64,000 nucleotides of DNA from Microbacterium azadirachtae. Its GTDB lineage: Bacteria > Actinomycetota > Actinomycetes > Actinomycetales > Microbacteriaceae. The notes under the pieces are model-generated. The model saw only the letters and a program-made list of their open reading frames with translations, searched no databases and was not told where the DNA came from. Position numbers and translations under genes: made by a program. Positions 38,289-46,539 of the stretch are shown here, one piece after another; the stretch's first letter is position 1; every line of letters begins with the position of its first letter. The DNA lies in assembly GCF_000956545.1 (NCBI RefSeq), contig NZ_JYIT01000084.1:1-64000 (forward strand), read 5' to 3'.

Positions 38289-39617
38289 GTGGAGATCCTG
38301 CTATACGTCGGCGGCCTGCTGTTCGTGCTGGTCGGGCTCGGCGTCTCGATCGCCCTGCACGAGCTCGGGCACCTGGTGCCCGCCAAGCTGTTCGGCGTGC
38401 ATGTCGGCCAGTACATGATCGGCTTCGGACCGCGGCTGTTCTCGAAGAGGATCGGCGAGACCGAATACGGGGTCAAGGCGCTTCCGATCGGCGGCTTCAT
38501 CTCGATGTCGGGCATGTACCCGCCCTCGCCCGGGGAGCAGGAGGACGCGGCGCAGAGCCGGTCACGGGGCGCGTTCCGCAGCCTGATCCAGGACGCCAGG
38601 GCGGCCAACGACGAGACCATCGACCCCGAGCGCGCGACCCGCGTCTTCTACCTGCTGCCGGTCTGGAAGCGCGTCGTCGTGATGTTCGGCGGGCCGTTCA
38701 TGAACCTCGTCCTCGCGATCGTCGTGTTCACGGTGCTCCTCAGCGGCATCGGGGTGCAGCAGGGCACCACCACGATCGCGTCGCTGTCCGAGTGCGTGCT
38801 GCCGGCGGGCTCCACCCAGACGTCCTGCACGTCATCGGATCCGGTCGCGCCCGCCGCCGAGGCCGGCGTGAAGCCGGGGGACCGGATCGTCTCGGTCGAC
38901 GGCACGGCCGTGTCGACGTTCGCCGAGGCGAGCGCCATCATCCAGGCGTCGCCCGGCAAGACCATCCCGCTCGTCGTCTCCCGCGACGGCGCCGACGTCA
39001 CGCTGCAGCTGACCCCGGTCGCCGCGCAGCGTCAGCAGGTGGACGGCAACGGCCGGCCCGTCGTCGACGACAAGGGCCACCCCGTCGTGCACACGGTCGG
39101 CTACGCGGGCGTCTACGCGCAGCTCGCATACGTGAAGCAGCCGGCGAACGCGGGCTTCGACCAGGCGATGACCAACGCCGGCGCGGTGGTGCAGCTGATC
39201 GGCAACCTGCCCGTGCGGCTGTGGGACGTCGGGGTATCGCTGGTCACCGGAACCCCTCGTGACCCGAACGGCCCGCTCAGCGTGATCGGCGTGGGACGGA
39301 TCGCGGGCGAGGTCGCCGCGGCCGATGCGCCCCTGCTGAACCGCTTCGCCGTGCTGCTCGGGCTGATGGGCTCGCTGAACATCGCCCTCTTCGTGTTCAA
39401 CCTGATCCCGCTGCTGCCTCTGGACGGCGGACACATCGTGGTCGCGCTGTGGGACGGACTGAAGCGCGCGTGGGCGAAGCTGTTCCGTCGTCCGCCGCCG
39501 GCGCCGGTGGACGCGACGCGCCTCGTGCCGCTCACGATCGTCGTCGCGGGCCTGCTCATCGCGATGGGCGCGCTGCTGCTCGTGGCCGACCTGTTCCGGC
39601 CGGTGACGATCGGCTGA
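38289..39617 (+). CDS. site-2 intramembrane metalloprotease (RseP/Rip1 type)
   Basis: 442 residues. Cleaves membrane proteins such as anti-sigma factors within the bilayer. Helix 1 carries the zinc motif ALHELGHLVPAKLF (HExxH); a PDZ domain (about 195-285, EAGVKPGDRIVSVDGTAVS) follows; the third zinc ligand is in FNLIPLLPLDGGHI. The order dxr-protease is conserved in actinobacteria; ispG is normally next but here lies 4.4 kb on. Confidence 0.93.
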   Translation: MEILLYVGGLLFVLVGLGVSIALHELGHLVPAKLFGVHVGQYMIGFGPRLFSKRIGETEYGVKALPIGGFISMSGMYPPSPGEQEDAAQSRSRGAFRSLIQDARAANDETIDPERATRVFYLLPVWKRVVVMFGGPFMNLVLAIVVFTVLLSGIGVQQGTTTIASLSECVLPAGSTQTSCTSSDPVAPAAEAGVKPGDRIVSVDGTAVSTFAEASAIIQASPGKTIPLVVSRDGADVTLQLTPVAAQRQQVDGNGRPVVDDKGHPVVHTVGYAGVYAQLAYVKQPANAGFDQAMTNAGAVVQLIGNLPVRLWDVGVSLVTGTPRDPNGPLSVIGVGRIAGEVAAADAPLLNRFAVLLGLMGSLNIALFVFNLIPLLPLDGGHIVVALWDGLKRAWAKLFRRPPPAPVDATRLVPLTIVVAGLLIAMGALLLVADLFRPVTIG

Positions 39618-39683
39618 GACGCCGCTTCGGGCACGGATCCGGATCCCGATCCGTGTATCAGGGGGACGGGCGCCGACTCTCTA

Positions 39684-39716
39684 GGGACGTACGCTGCGGG
39701 CACCCGCAGCCGTCCC
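39684..39716 (+). promoter_or_regulatory. stem-loop in the leader of the PKD/Ig protein gene
   Basis: GGGACG...CGTCCC outer arms and a perfect inner pair GCTGCGGG/CCCGCAGC with a CA loop. It overlaps a possible -10 (TACGCT, 39690-39695) and precedes the ribosome binding site AGGAAAGG. It could be an mRNA-stabilising or operator structure. Confidence 0.4.
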
Positions 39717-39734
39717 TCTAGGAAAGGCCCCCCG

Positions 39735-41798
39735 ATGAACACCGTCGCAAAGACGCGGCGTGCCGTGATCACAGGTCTTGCGATCGCCGTCGCCACCGCG
39801 CTCCTCACACCGGCTCCCGCCTTCGCGAGTCCGGTCGGCCAGAACCAGACCGTCGCCTTCAGTCAGGCGATGGATCTGCCCGCCGCCGATTACACCGTCA
39901 CGGGTGCCCTGAACGGCACCGCGAGCCTCACCACCCACCTGGCGCTCTCGCAGTCGGACGTCGTCTCCGCCGGATGGGACGACAGCACGGTCCGCCAGGG
40001 CGGAGCGGTGAACCCGGTGGTCACCCGGCAGCCCGGTGCCGGCACGCTCACCGTGGAGCACACGGTCGGGTTCTCCGGGACGGTGGACGTCAGCGGCAGC
40101 TCCGTCCCCATCGCGTTCGCGCCCACCGTCATGAACGCCAGCACGCCGTGCAGCCTCGGCGCGGACGGCGACACCGCCACCTGCGTCGCGGAGTCCGCAG
40201 ATGTGACCGTGGTTCCGCCGCCGTGCCCCGACATCCCCGGCTCGACCCCTGACGCGAACGCGTGCCCGCTCACTCCCCAGGTCGCGGCCAAGCTGCGCAC
40301 GACGGCGACGTTCTCGGTGTCCGCGGTCGCCGCGACGAGGTCGCTGAACGGTCTGACCGGCCCTCTGGATCTCGGCACCGGCCAGCCGGTGACCGATCAG
40401 GTGTCGGTGCCGTGCACGACGCCCGTGGGATCTCCGGTGATGTACGGGCTGTCCGGCCTCGGGCTCCAGGGCACCGTGCACACCGTCACCGAGCTGGTCT
40501 GGACGGTGAAGGTCTCGGCACCGGCGGTCATCCCGGTCGTGGTGCCGTACCCGCCGTTCACCCTTCCCGGGGCGCCGAACATCACGGTGTACGACGCGAC
40601 CGACACGCTCGCCACGAACGACAGCGGGTTCGCGGAGACGGCATCCGACGTGTCCTACGCGCTGGGCAGCGCGTTGGCGAACAACGTGCCGCCCACCGTG
40701 ACGGCCGCTCCGACGTTCACCGGGGACGAGGGCAGCGCGATCCCGTTCAGCGCGGTCGCCGCAGGACCCTGCGCCGCAGGGGCCACGTTCGTGTGGAGCT
40801 TCTCCGACGGGGGTACCGCGTACGGCAGCCCGACGACGCACGTGTTCGCGGATTCCGGTCCGTTCTCGGGCATGGTCGCCGCGACCGACGTGACGGGCCT
40901 GTCCGGCACGACGACGTTCGGCGTCGGGGTGAACAACCTTCCGCCGGCCGTGATCGTCGCCCCCGCCGACCCGACCGTCGCATGGGGACGTCCGCTGACC
41001 CTGCAGGCGCAGGCGACGGATCCGGGCGCCGCCGAGCAGTCGACGCTGACGTACGCGTGGGACTTCCACGACGGCTCGGCCATCGTGACGGGCGGGCCGT
41101 CGGAGACGCATCAGTGGGCGGATCCGGGAACCGCGCAGGTGACCGTGACGGTGTGCGACAGGCACGGCGCCTGCACCGCCAAGGACGTCTCGGTCACGGT
41201 GCGCGCCCGCAGCACGAGCACGTCGTTCACGGGCGATCTGACGGCGACCTACTCGGCCCCCGTCACCTACCGGGGCGCGGTGATCGACGAGTTCGGGCGA
41301 CCCGTCAACGGCGCGGCGGTGGCCTTCACCACGGCCGGCGGTGCGACGCAGCTCGCCACGGCGACGGCGGACGGCTCCGGGACGGCTGCGGCGACCGTGA
41401 CGGAGACGCTCCCGAGCGGCTCCTATCCGATCACCGCGGCGTTCGCGGGTGATGCCCGGTATGTCGCGAGCAGCTCCGCGGCGGTGTCGCAGACGGTGAC
41501 GTCGATGGCCTCGGCGATCGTCTACACGGGCACGCTGTCCAGCAAGCCGAACGCGAAGATCCCGTTGTCCGCGACCGTGACCGACGTGCTCGGCCGTCCG
41601 ATCGCGAACCAGACCGTGACCTTCGTGATCGGCAGCCAGACCGTGACCGCCCAGACCGGCGCGAACGGGGTGGCCTCCACCGCGCTGAAGCTGACCCTGA
41701 AGCCGGGCACCTACCCGGTCTCCGTGGCCTGGGCCGGGATCGCCGGACGGTATGCCGGTGCGGCCTGGAGCGGGAGCTTCAAGCTGAACACCAAGTAG
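39735..41798 (+). CDS. secreted PKD/Ig-like domain surface protein
   Basis: 687 residues with a Sec signal peptide (hydrophobic ITGLAIAVATALLTPAPAFA, cleavage after AFA). A beta-rich N-terminal region of about 290 residues has paired cysteines. Two PKD-like modules follow (FVWSFSDGGTAYGSPTTHVF; YAWDFHDGSAIVTGG with HQWADPG), then two Ig-like modules (YRGAVIDEFGRPVNGAAVAF; LSATVTDVLGRPIANQTVTF). No LPXTG, membrane anchor or enzymatic motif is visible at the C-terminus (FKLNTK). Likely adhesive or wall-associated; function unknown. AAAGG precedes the ATG. It interrupts the rseP-ispG neighbourhood. Confidence 0.75.
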   Translation: MNTVAKTRRAVITGLAIAVATALLTPAPAFASPVGQNQTVAFSQAMDLPAADYTVTGALNGTASLTTHLALSQSDVVSAGWDDSTVRQGGAVNPVVTRQPGAGTLTVEHTVGFSGTVDVSGSSVPIAFAPTVMNASTPCSLGADGDTATCVAESADVTVVPPPCPDIPGSTPDANACPLTPQVAAKLRTTATFSVSAVAATRSLNGLTGPLDLGTGQPVTDQVSVPCTTPVGSPVMYGLSGLGLQGTVHTVTELVWTVKVSAPAVIPVVVPYPPFTLPGAPNITVYDATDTLATNDSGFAETASDVSYALGSALANNVPPTVTAAPTFTGDEGSAIPFSAVAAGPCAAGATFVWSFSDGGTAYGSPTTHVFADSGPFSGMVAATDVTGLSGTTTFGVGVNNLPPAVIVAPADPTVAWGRPLTLQAQATDPGAAEQSTLTYAWDFHDGSAIVTGGPSETHQWADPGTAQVTVTVCDRHGACTAKDVSVTVRARSTSTSFTGDLTATYSAPVTYRGAVIDEFGRPVNGAAVAFTTAGGATQLATATADGSGTAAATVTETLPSGSYPITAAFAGDARYVASSSAAVSQTVTSMASAIVYTGTLSSKPNAKIPLSATVTDVLGRPIANQTVTFVIGSQTVTAQTGANGVASTALKLTLKPGTYPVSVAWAGIAGRYAGAAWSGSFKLNTK

Positions 41799-41809
41799 GC
41801 GATGCCGCA

Positions 41810-41842
41810 GAGGAGGCGCCGTCGGGACCGGCGGCGTCTCCT
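41810..41842. terminator. terminator-like hairpin between convergent genes
   Basis: GAGGAGGCGCCG pairs with CGGCG-t/g-CTCCTC around a nine-base loop, between the PKD/Ig gene stop and the stop of the convergent trpEG-type gene. It can serve both. Confidence 0.55.
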
Positions 41843-41864
41843 CGTGCGCCCGGGGGAAGGGCGC

Positions 41865-43775
41865 TCAGCGCCCCTCGAGTGCGTGCCCGACGAGGCGCTG
41901 CAGCGTGGTCATCCCGTCCCGGGACAGGATCGACTCCAGGTGGCCCTGCACCGATGCGAACCCGGGTCCGCGCAGCGCGTAGACATCGCCGGATCCCGGA
42001 TCCGCCGACACCTCGGCGACGCCGACCGCGGTGGTGCCGGGGGCGACGCGGGCCGTGAACGTGTTGTAGAAGCCGATCGACGCGTCCTGGCCGAACACGG
42101 GCACCGACTTCTGCAGCCCCTGGTGCGGGCTCGCGAGCGGCGCCAGCTCGATTCCCAGCGAGTCCGCGAGGATCTGGTGGCTGAGGCAGACGGCCAGCAG
42201 CGGGCGGCCGCTCGCGCGCCGTCGCGCCACGAGCTCCCGCATGCGGGCGATGCGCGCGGAGGAGCCGTCGCGGGGGTCGCCCGGACCAGGGCCCGCGACG
42301 AGAAGGTCGGCGGCGTCGATCTCCGCGTCGTCGCTCTGCGCCCACGGCTGGATGTGCACCTCGAGGCCGAGATGGCGCAGCTGGTGGGCGAGCATCGTCG
42401 TGAAGCGGTCCTCGGCGTCGACCACGACCGCGGTGCGGCCGGCGAAGGGCGCGGCGGCCGTGGACTGCGCGCCGCCGTCCTGCGGATTGATCCAGAACTC
42501 CGCCAGACGCGCGTTGCGGGACGCGAGCAGGGCCTGGATCCCCGGGTCCTCCGCCGGCGTGCCCGCGGGGCTCGGCGCGTCGGGATCCTCCCGCGACTCC
42601 GCCGCCGTGTCGCGGGCCACGGCGCCGATGGCGCCCAGCACACCCGCCGCCTTGCCGTGGGTCTCACCGACCTCGCCGGCCGGATCCGAGTGCCGTACGA
42701 GCGTCGCCCCCACCGGCACGCTGAGCCGGCCGTCGGCGAGGTACACGGTGCGGATGAGGATGGGCGCGTCGAGGTCGTGGCCGCCGGCGTCGTTCGGGGT
42801 GAAGAGCGCCGCGACACCGGAGTAGTAGCCGCGCGGCTTGCGCTCGTGCCGGCGGATCACAGTGCACGCGTTCTGCATCGGGGAGCCGGTGACCGTCGGC
42901 GCGAACATGGTCTCGCGGAGGATGTCGCGGGGGTCGAGGCGGCTGCTGCCGCGGAGCATGTACTCGGTGTGGGTGAGGCGCGACATCTGCTTCAGGTGCG
43001 GACCGGTGATCCGTCCGCCGTCGGAGCAGACCGCGCTCATCATCTTGAGCTCCTCGTCCACGACCATGAACAGCTCTTCGGTCTCCTTGGCGGAGGAGAG
43101 GAACTCGCCGAGCGCGGCCGTCGTGGAGCCGCCGGCCGGGTGGCGGAAGGTTCCGGAGATCGGGTTCATGGTCACGACGCCGCCCTGCGCGACGACGTGC
43201 GCCTCGGGGCTGGCCCCGACCGCCACGACGCCGGGGGTGACCACCGCGAAGGTCCAGTAGGCGCCGCGCTCGTGCTCGAGCAGAGCCCGGAACCACGTCA
43301 GCGCCGCGATCCGCTCCGTCTCCGGGGTCGCGGCGTCGATGCGCGCCGTGTAATCGCGGCGGATCACGAAGTTCGCGCCTTCGCCGCGGCCGATCTCCTC
43401 GGCGATCACGCGCTCGACGATCGCGGCGTACTCGTCGTCGCTGAGATCGAAGCCGCCGTCGTGGAGCGGCAGCGGCTCGGCCGGCAGCGCGGCGCGCACC
43501 TCGTCCGCGGGCAGGTGCAGATGCTCGTCGACGAGCAGGCAGCGCAGCGGCGCCCCGTCGTCCTGCGCTTCGAAGCCGCGCTCGCGCACCTGGCGGTAGG
43601 GCACCAGGGCGAACACCTCACGACGGGCGCCGTCCGCCCCCAGCGGGATGTCGGCGAGGTCGAGGACGTCGACGATCTCGCCGGTCAGCAGCTCGACGCT
43701 GTCCGAGCCCTCGCGGGCCAGCAGCACGAAGGCGCTCTCGGTCGGCAGGGCATGGATCCGGTCGGCAGTGGTCAT
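41865..43775 (-). CDS. fused anthranilate synthase (TrpE-TrpG fusion, PhzE-type), under Trp attenuation
   Basis: 636 residues. The N-terminal chorismate-binding domain has the PhzE-like signature AKETEELFMVVDEELKMM, ISGTFRHPAGG and FAPTVTGSP. The C-terminal class I glutamine amidotransferase domain (from about 435) has the triad Cys in LAVCLSHQ, and His and Glu in VQGHLES. The best sequence match is to PhzE/aminodeoxyisochorismate synthase. However, the gene lies behind a leader peptide with tandem Trp codons and a terminator, so it most likely makes anthranilate for tryptophan, as fused trpEG genes do in streptomycetes. AGGAG precedes the ATG at 43775. Confidence 0.87.
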   Translation of the reverse strand: MTTADRIHALPTESAFVLLAREGSDSVELLTGEIVDVLDLADIPLGADGARREVFALVPYRQVRERGFEAQDDGAPLRCLLVDEHLHLPADEVRAALPAEPLPLHDGGFDLSDDEYAAIVERVIAEEIGRGEGANFVIRRDYTARIDAATPETERIAALTWFRALLEHERGAYWTFAVVTPGVVAVGASPEAHVVAQGGVVTMNPISGTFRHPAGGSTTAALGEFLSSAKETEELFMVVDEELKMMSAVCSDGGRITGPHLKQMSRLTHTEYMLRGSSRLDPRDILRETMFAPTVTGSPMQNACTVIRRHERKPRGYYSGVAALFTPNDAGGHDLDAPILIRTVYLADGRLSVPVGATLVRHSDPAGEVGETHGKAAGVLGAIGAVARDTAAESREDPDAPSPAGTPAEDPGIQALLASRNARLAEFWINPQDGGAQSTAAAPFAGRTAVVVDAEDRFTTMLAHQLRHLGLEVHIQPWAQSDDAEIDAADLLVAGPGPGDPRDGSSARIARMRELVARRRASGRPLLAVCLSHQILADSLGIELAPLASPHQGLQKSVPVFGQDASIGFYNTFTARVAPGTTAVGVAEVSADPGSGDVYALRGPGFASVQGHLESILSRDGMTTLQRLVGHALEGR

Positions 43776-43819
43776 CTGAGGCTCCTGAGCAAGGGGGATC
43801 CGACGCGGCAGAAACGACA

Positions 43820-43841
43820 AGACCGCCCCGGAAGGCGGTCT
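43820..43841 (-). terminator. attenuator terminator of the trpEG-type gene
   Basis: On the minus strand AGACCGCC-TTCCGG-GGCGGTCT forms an eight-pair stem followed by TGTCGTTTC. Its first arm can instead pair with GGCGGT just after the leader peptide stop, giving the alternative antiterminator. Confidence 0.85.
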
Positions 43842-43866
43842 GGATCGTGGTACGCGAACTCACCGC

Positions 43867-43902
43867 CTAGGAGGCGGGCCACCAGGTGCGGTTCGCGGAC
43901 AT
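43867..43902 (-). CDS. trpL: tryptophan leader peptide MSANRTWWPAS
   Basis: Eleven-codon ORF with two adjacent Trp codons, ending in TAG. The stop codon lies inside the hairpin CCGCC-tccta-GGCGG (43863-43877), whose second arm is also complementary to the first arm of the downstream terminator. A ribosome stalled at the Trp codons would free that arm to pair with the terminator arm and so let transcription continue. The ATG lies eight bases after GATAGT and would begin a leaderless mRNA. Confidence 0.88.
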   Translation of the reverse strand: MSANRTWWPAS

Positions 43903-43910
43903 GCGCCGAA

Positions 43911-43916
43911 ACTATC
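43911..43916 (-). promoter_or_regulatory. -10 box of the trp leader transcript
   Basis: GTGATAGT on the minus strand (GATAGT as -10, with an upstream TG one base away as in extended -10 promoters), eight bases before the leader peptide ATG. Confidence 0.6.
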
Positions 43917-43993
43917 ACAACGGGGCGGTGTCCTCGCCCGTCGTGACGTTCGCGGCTGCGGCTGTTCGCGGATCCCTTCCAGCCGCACACCGG

Positions 43994-43999
43994 TAACCT
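43994..43999 (+). promoter_or_regulatory. -10 box of ispG (leaderless)
   Basis: TAACCT with seven bases to GTG 44007. Confidence 0.55.
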
Positions 44000-44006
44000 G
44001 GTTGAC

Positions 44007-45158
44007 GTGCCAGCTGTGAACCTGGGGATGCCCCGGATCCCCGAAGTCCTCGCCCCGCGACGCAAGAGCCGCCAGATCAAGGTCGGCAAGGTCCTCGTCG
44101 GCGGCGACGCCCCGGTCAGCGTCCAGTCGATGACCACGACGAAGACGACCGACATCAACGGGACGCTGCAGCAGATCGCCGAGCTCACCGCGTCCGGCTG
44201 CGAGATCGTGCGGGTCGCCGTCCCGTCCCAGGACGACGCCGACGTGCTGCACATCATCGCGAAGAAGAGTCAGATCCCGGTCATCGCCGACATCCACTTC
44301 CAGCCGAAGTACGTGTTCCAGGCGATCGACGCGGGCTGCGGCGCAGTGCGCGTCAACCCTGGCAACATCCGCAAGTTCGACGATCAGGTCGGCGCGATCG
44401 CCAAGGCCGCGAAGGACGCCGGCGTCTCGCTGCGCATCGGCGTGAACGCCGGGTCGCTCGACCGGCGCCTGCTCGAGAAGTACGGCAAGGCCACCCCCGA
44501 GGCGCTCGTCGAGAGCGCCGTGTGGGAGGCGTCCCTGTTCGAGGAGCACGACTTCCACGACTTCAAGATCTCGGTCAAGCACAACGACCCCGTGGTGATG
44601 GTCAAGGCCTACCGCCTGCTCGCCGAGCGGGGCGACTGGCCGCTGCACCTCGGCGTCACCGAGGCGGGCCCCGCGTTCCAGGGCACGATCAAGTCGGCCA
44701 CCGCGTTCGGGATCCTGCTCGGCGAGGGGATCGGCGACACGATCCGGGTCTCGCTCTCCGCACCGCCCGCTGAGGAGGTCAAGGTCGGACACCAGATCCT
44801 CCAGTCGCTGAACCTGCGCGAGCGCAAGCTCGAGATCGTCTCCTGCCCGTCCTGCGGACGCGCGCAGGTCGACGTCTACACGCTCGCCGAGAACGTCACC
44901 GAGGGGCTCAAGGACATGACCGTGCCGCTGCGCGTGGCGGTCATGGGCTGCGTCGTGAACGGACCCGGCGAGGCGCGCGAGGCCGACCTCGGTGTCGCCA
45001 GCGGCAACGGCAAGGGCCAGATCTTCGTCAAGGGAGAGGTCATCAAGACCGTGCCCGAGGAGGACATCGTCGCGACCCTCATCGAAGAGGCGAACCGCAT
45101 CGCCGACGAGATGGGCCCGAACGCGCCGCTCGGCACCGCACAGGTCGTCACCTCGTGA
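44007..45158 (+). CDS. ispG: 4-hydroxy-3-methylbut-2-en-1-yl diphosphate synthase (flavodoxin)
   Basis: Penultimate step of the MEP pathway; reduces MEcPP to HMBPP with a 4Fe-4S cluster. 383 residues: TIM-barrel part opening [25 protein letters not shown], then the cluster-binding half with [13 protein letters not shown] (two Cys) and [17 protein letters not shown] (third Cys, conserved Glu). Translation overlaps the AlaX-like gene by four bases (GTGA). Confidence 0.96.
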   Translation: MPAVNLGMPRIPEVLAPRRKSRQIKVGKVLVGGDAPVSVQSMTTTKTTDINGTLQQIAELTASGCEIVRVAVPSQDDADVLHIIAKKSQIPVIADIHFQPKYVFQAIDAGCGAVRVNPGNIRKFDDQVGAIAKAAKDAGVSLRIGVNAGSLDRRLLEKYGKATPEALVESAVWEASLFEEHDFHDFKISVKHNDPVVMVKAYRLLAERGDWPLHLGVTEAGPAFQGTIKSATAFGILLGEGIGDTIRVSLSAPPAEEVKVGHQILQSLNLRERKLEIVSCPSCGRAQVDVYTLAENVTEGLKDMTVPLRVAVMGCVVNGPGEAREADLGVASGNGKGQIFVKGEVIKTVPEEDIVATLIEEANRIADEMGPNAPLGTAQVVTS

Positions 45159-46024
45159 CCAGCGCCACCGTCGTCACCTTCCCGTCGGGATCCCTCCTCG
45201 AGACCGCCCACGTGGTCGGCGTGAACCCGGACGACAGCGGTGCGGTCGTCGTGCTCGATCGCACGCCGTTCCACCCCGTCGACCACACCTGGCCGGACCA
45301 GCCGGGGGACCGGGGCACGCTCCGCGTCGCCGACGTCGAGGTCGCGGTGACCGAGGCCGTCATGGCCGCCGTCAGCGACGAGGGCGAGGTCGCGATCGGC
45401 GCCGCGATCCCGGTCAAGCGCGGCGCGGAGGGCTGGACGTGGTCGGTCGGCCACCGGGTCGACACGGTCCCCGCGGCGCTCGCCGCGGGTGCGGAGGTCG
45501 AGGCCGCGGTCGACGCCGCGTACCGCGCCGGCCTCAGCCGCGGACACACCGCCTGCCACCTCGCGTCGCTGGCGCTCGACTTCGCGGTCGCCGATCTGTG
45601 GCGGAAGGATCCCGGATCCGACGCCCTCGGCAACCCTGATTTCGAGGGGCGCGCGAATCAGACGAGCGTCATCGGCCCCGACGGCGCCGTCGACGAGTAC
45701 CGCCTCGGCAAGAGCCTGCGCAAGGCCGGGTTCGACACCGAAGGTCTCGCCGGGACGCTGGCAGAGCGCGAAGAGCGCATGAACGCGCGGCTCGCGGCGT
45801 GGATCGCGTCCGCCGCGCCGAGCCGCATCGAGGCCGAAGGCGAGAGCATCGTCGACCGCCGACGCTGGGTCTGCGAGCTGCCCGAGGGCACCGCGTCGAT
45901 CCTGTGCGGCGGCACGCACGCCTCCTCGCTCGCGGAGTTCGCGTCGATCCGGGTGTCGCTGCAGCTCTCGGAGCAGCTGCTGGTGATGACCACGACCGCG
46001 GTTCCTGCGGGTTCGCCGGCGTGA
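45155..46024 (+). CDS. AlaX-like alanyl-tRNA editing/threonyl-alanyl-type hydrolase domain protein
   Basis: 289 residues resembling the stand-alone trans-editing domain related to the second additional domain of AlaRS/ThrRS. Zinc ligands are placed as expected: [16 protein letters not shown] (HxxxH) and [12 protein letters not shown] (CxxxH). Such proteins deacylate mischarged tRNA-Ala. The N-terminal beta barrel ([18 protein letters not shown]) fits the family. It starts within the ispG stop, so the two are co-translated, although no functional link is obvious. Confidence 0.82.
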   Translation: MTSATVVTFPSGSLLETAHVVGVNPDDSGAVVVLDRTPFHPVDHTWPDQPGDRGTLRVADVEVAVTEAVMAAVSDEGEVAIGAAIPVKRGAEGWTWSVGHRVDTVPAALAAGAEVEAAVDAAYRAGLSRGHTACHLASLALDFAVADLWRKDPGSDALGNPDFEGRANQTSVIGPDGAVDEYRLGKSLRKAGFDTEGLAGTLAEREERMNARLAAWIASAAPSRIEAEGESIVDRRRWVCELPEGTASILCGGTHASSLAEFASIRVSLQLSEQLLVMTTTAVPAGSPA

Positions 46025-46046
46025 ACGCCTGAACCGGGGGACGGCC

Positions 46047-46523
46047 GTGGCGGGTGACGAATCGATCGACATCAGGATCGGCACGGTCGATCAGGCGGCG
46101 ATCGCGGCCCGGCTGCAGATCGACTTCGGCGACGAGTTCGGGGATCCGTCGCCGCCGTTCGAGGTGCTCGAGCGGCGGTTCCGTGCCCTGATCGCCGATC
46201 CCGCCGCGTTCGTGCTGTTCGTCGGCGACCCCGCCGATCCGATCGCCTACGCCGTGGTCACGCTGCGCCCCACCGTGTACTGCGACGGACCGCTCGCGGT
46301 ACTGGACGAGCTCTACGTGATCCCCGACCTGCGCGGCGGGGGCATCGGCACGCGGCTGCTGCAGCGCGCGATCCAGGAGGTGCGCGCCCGCGGCGGCGGG
46401 GAGATGCACATCAACGTCGACGAGATCGACGTCGACGCGCGGCGCTTCTACGAACGGCACGGCTTCGTCAACGTGGAGCCGGGCAAGGACTACCGGATGC
46501 TCTGCTACCTCCGCGAGCTCTGA
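46047..46523 (+). CDS. GNAT family N-acetyltransferase
   Basis: 158 residues with the acetyl-CoA loop in VIPDLRGGGIGTRLLQ and the C-terminal RRFYERHGFVNVE strand-helix. GTG start with GGGGGAC upstream, 22 bases after the AlaX-like gene. Acceptor unknown. Confidence 0.85.
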   Translation: MAGDESIDIRIGTVDQAAIAARLQIDFGDEFGDPSPPFEVLERRFRALIADPAAFVLFVGDPADPIAYAVVTLRPTVYCDGPLAVLDELYVIPDLRGGGIGTRLLQRAIQEVRARGGGEMHINVDEIDVDARRFYERHGFVNVEPGKDYRMLCYLREL

Positions 46524-46539
46524 GCCCGCGGGGGAAGCC

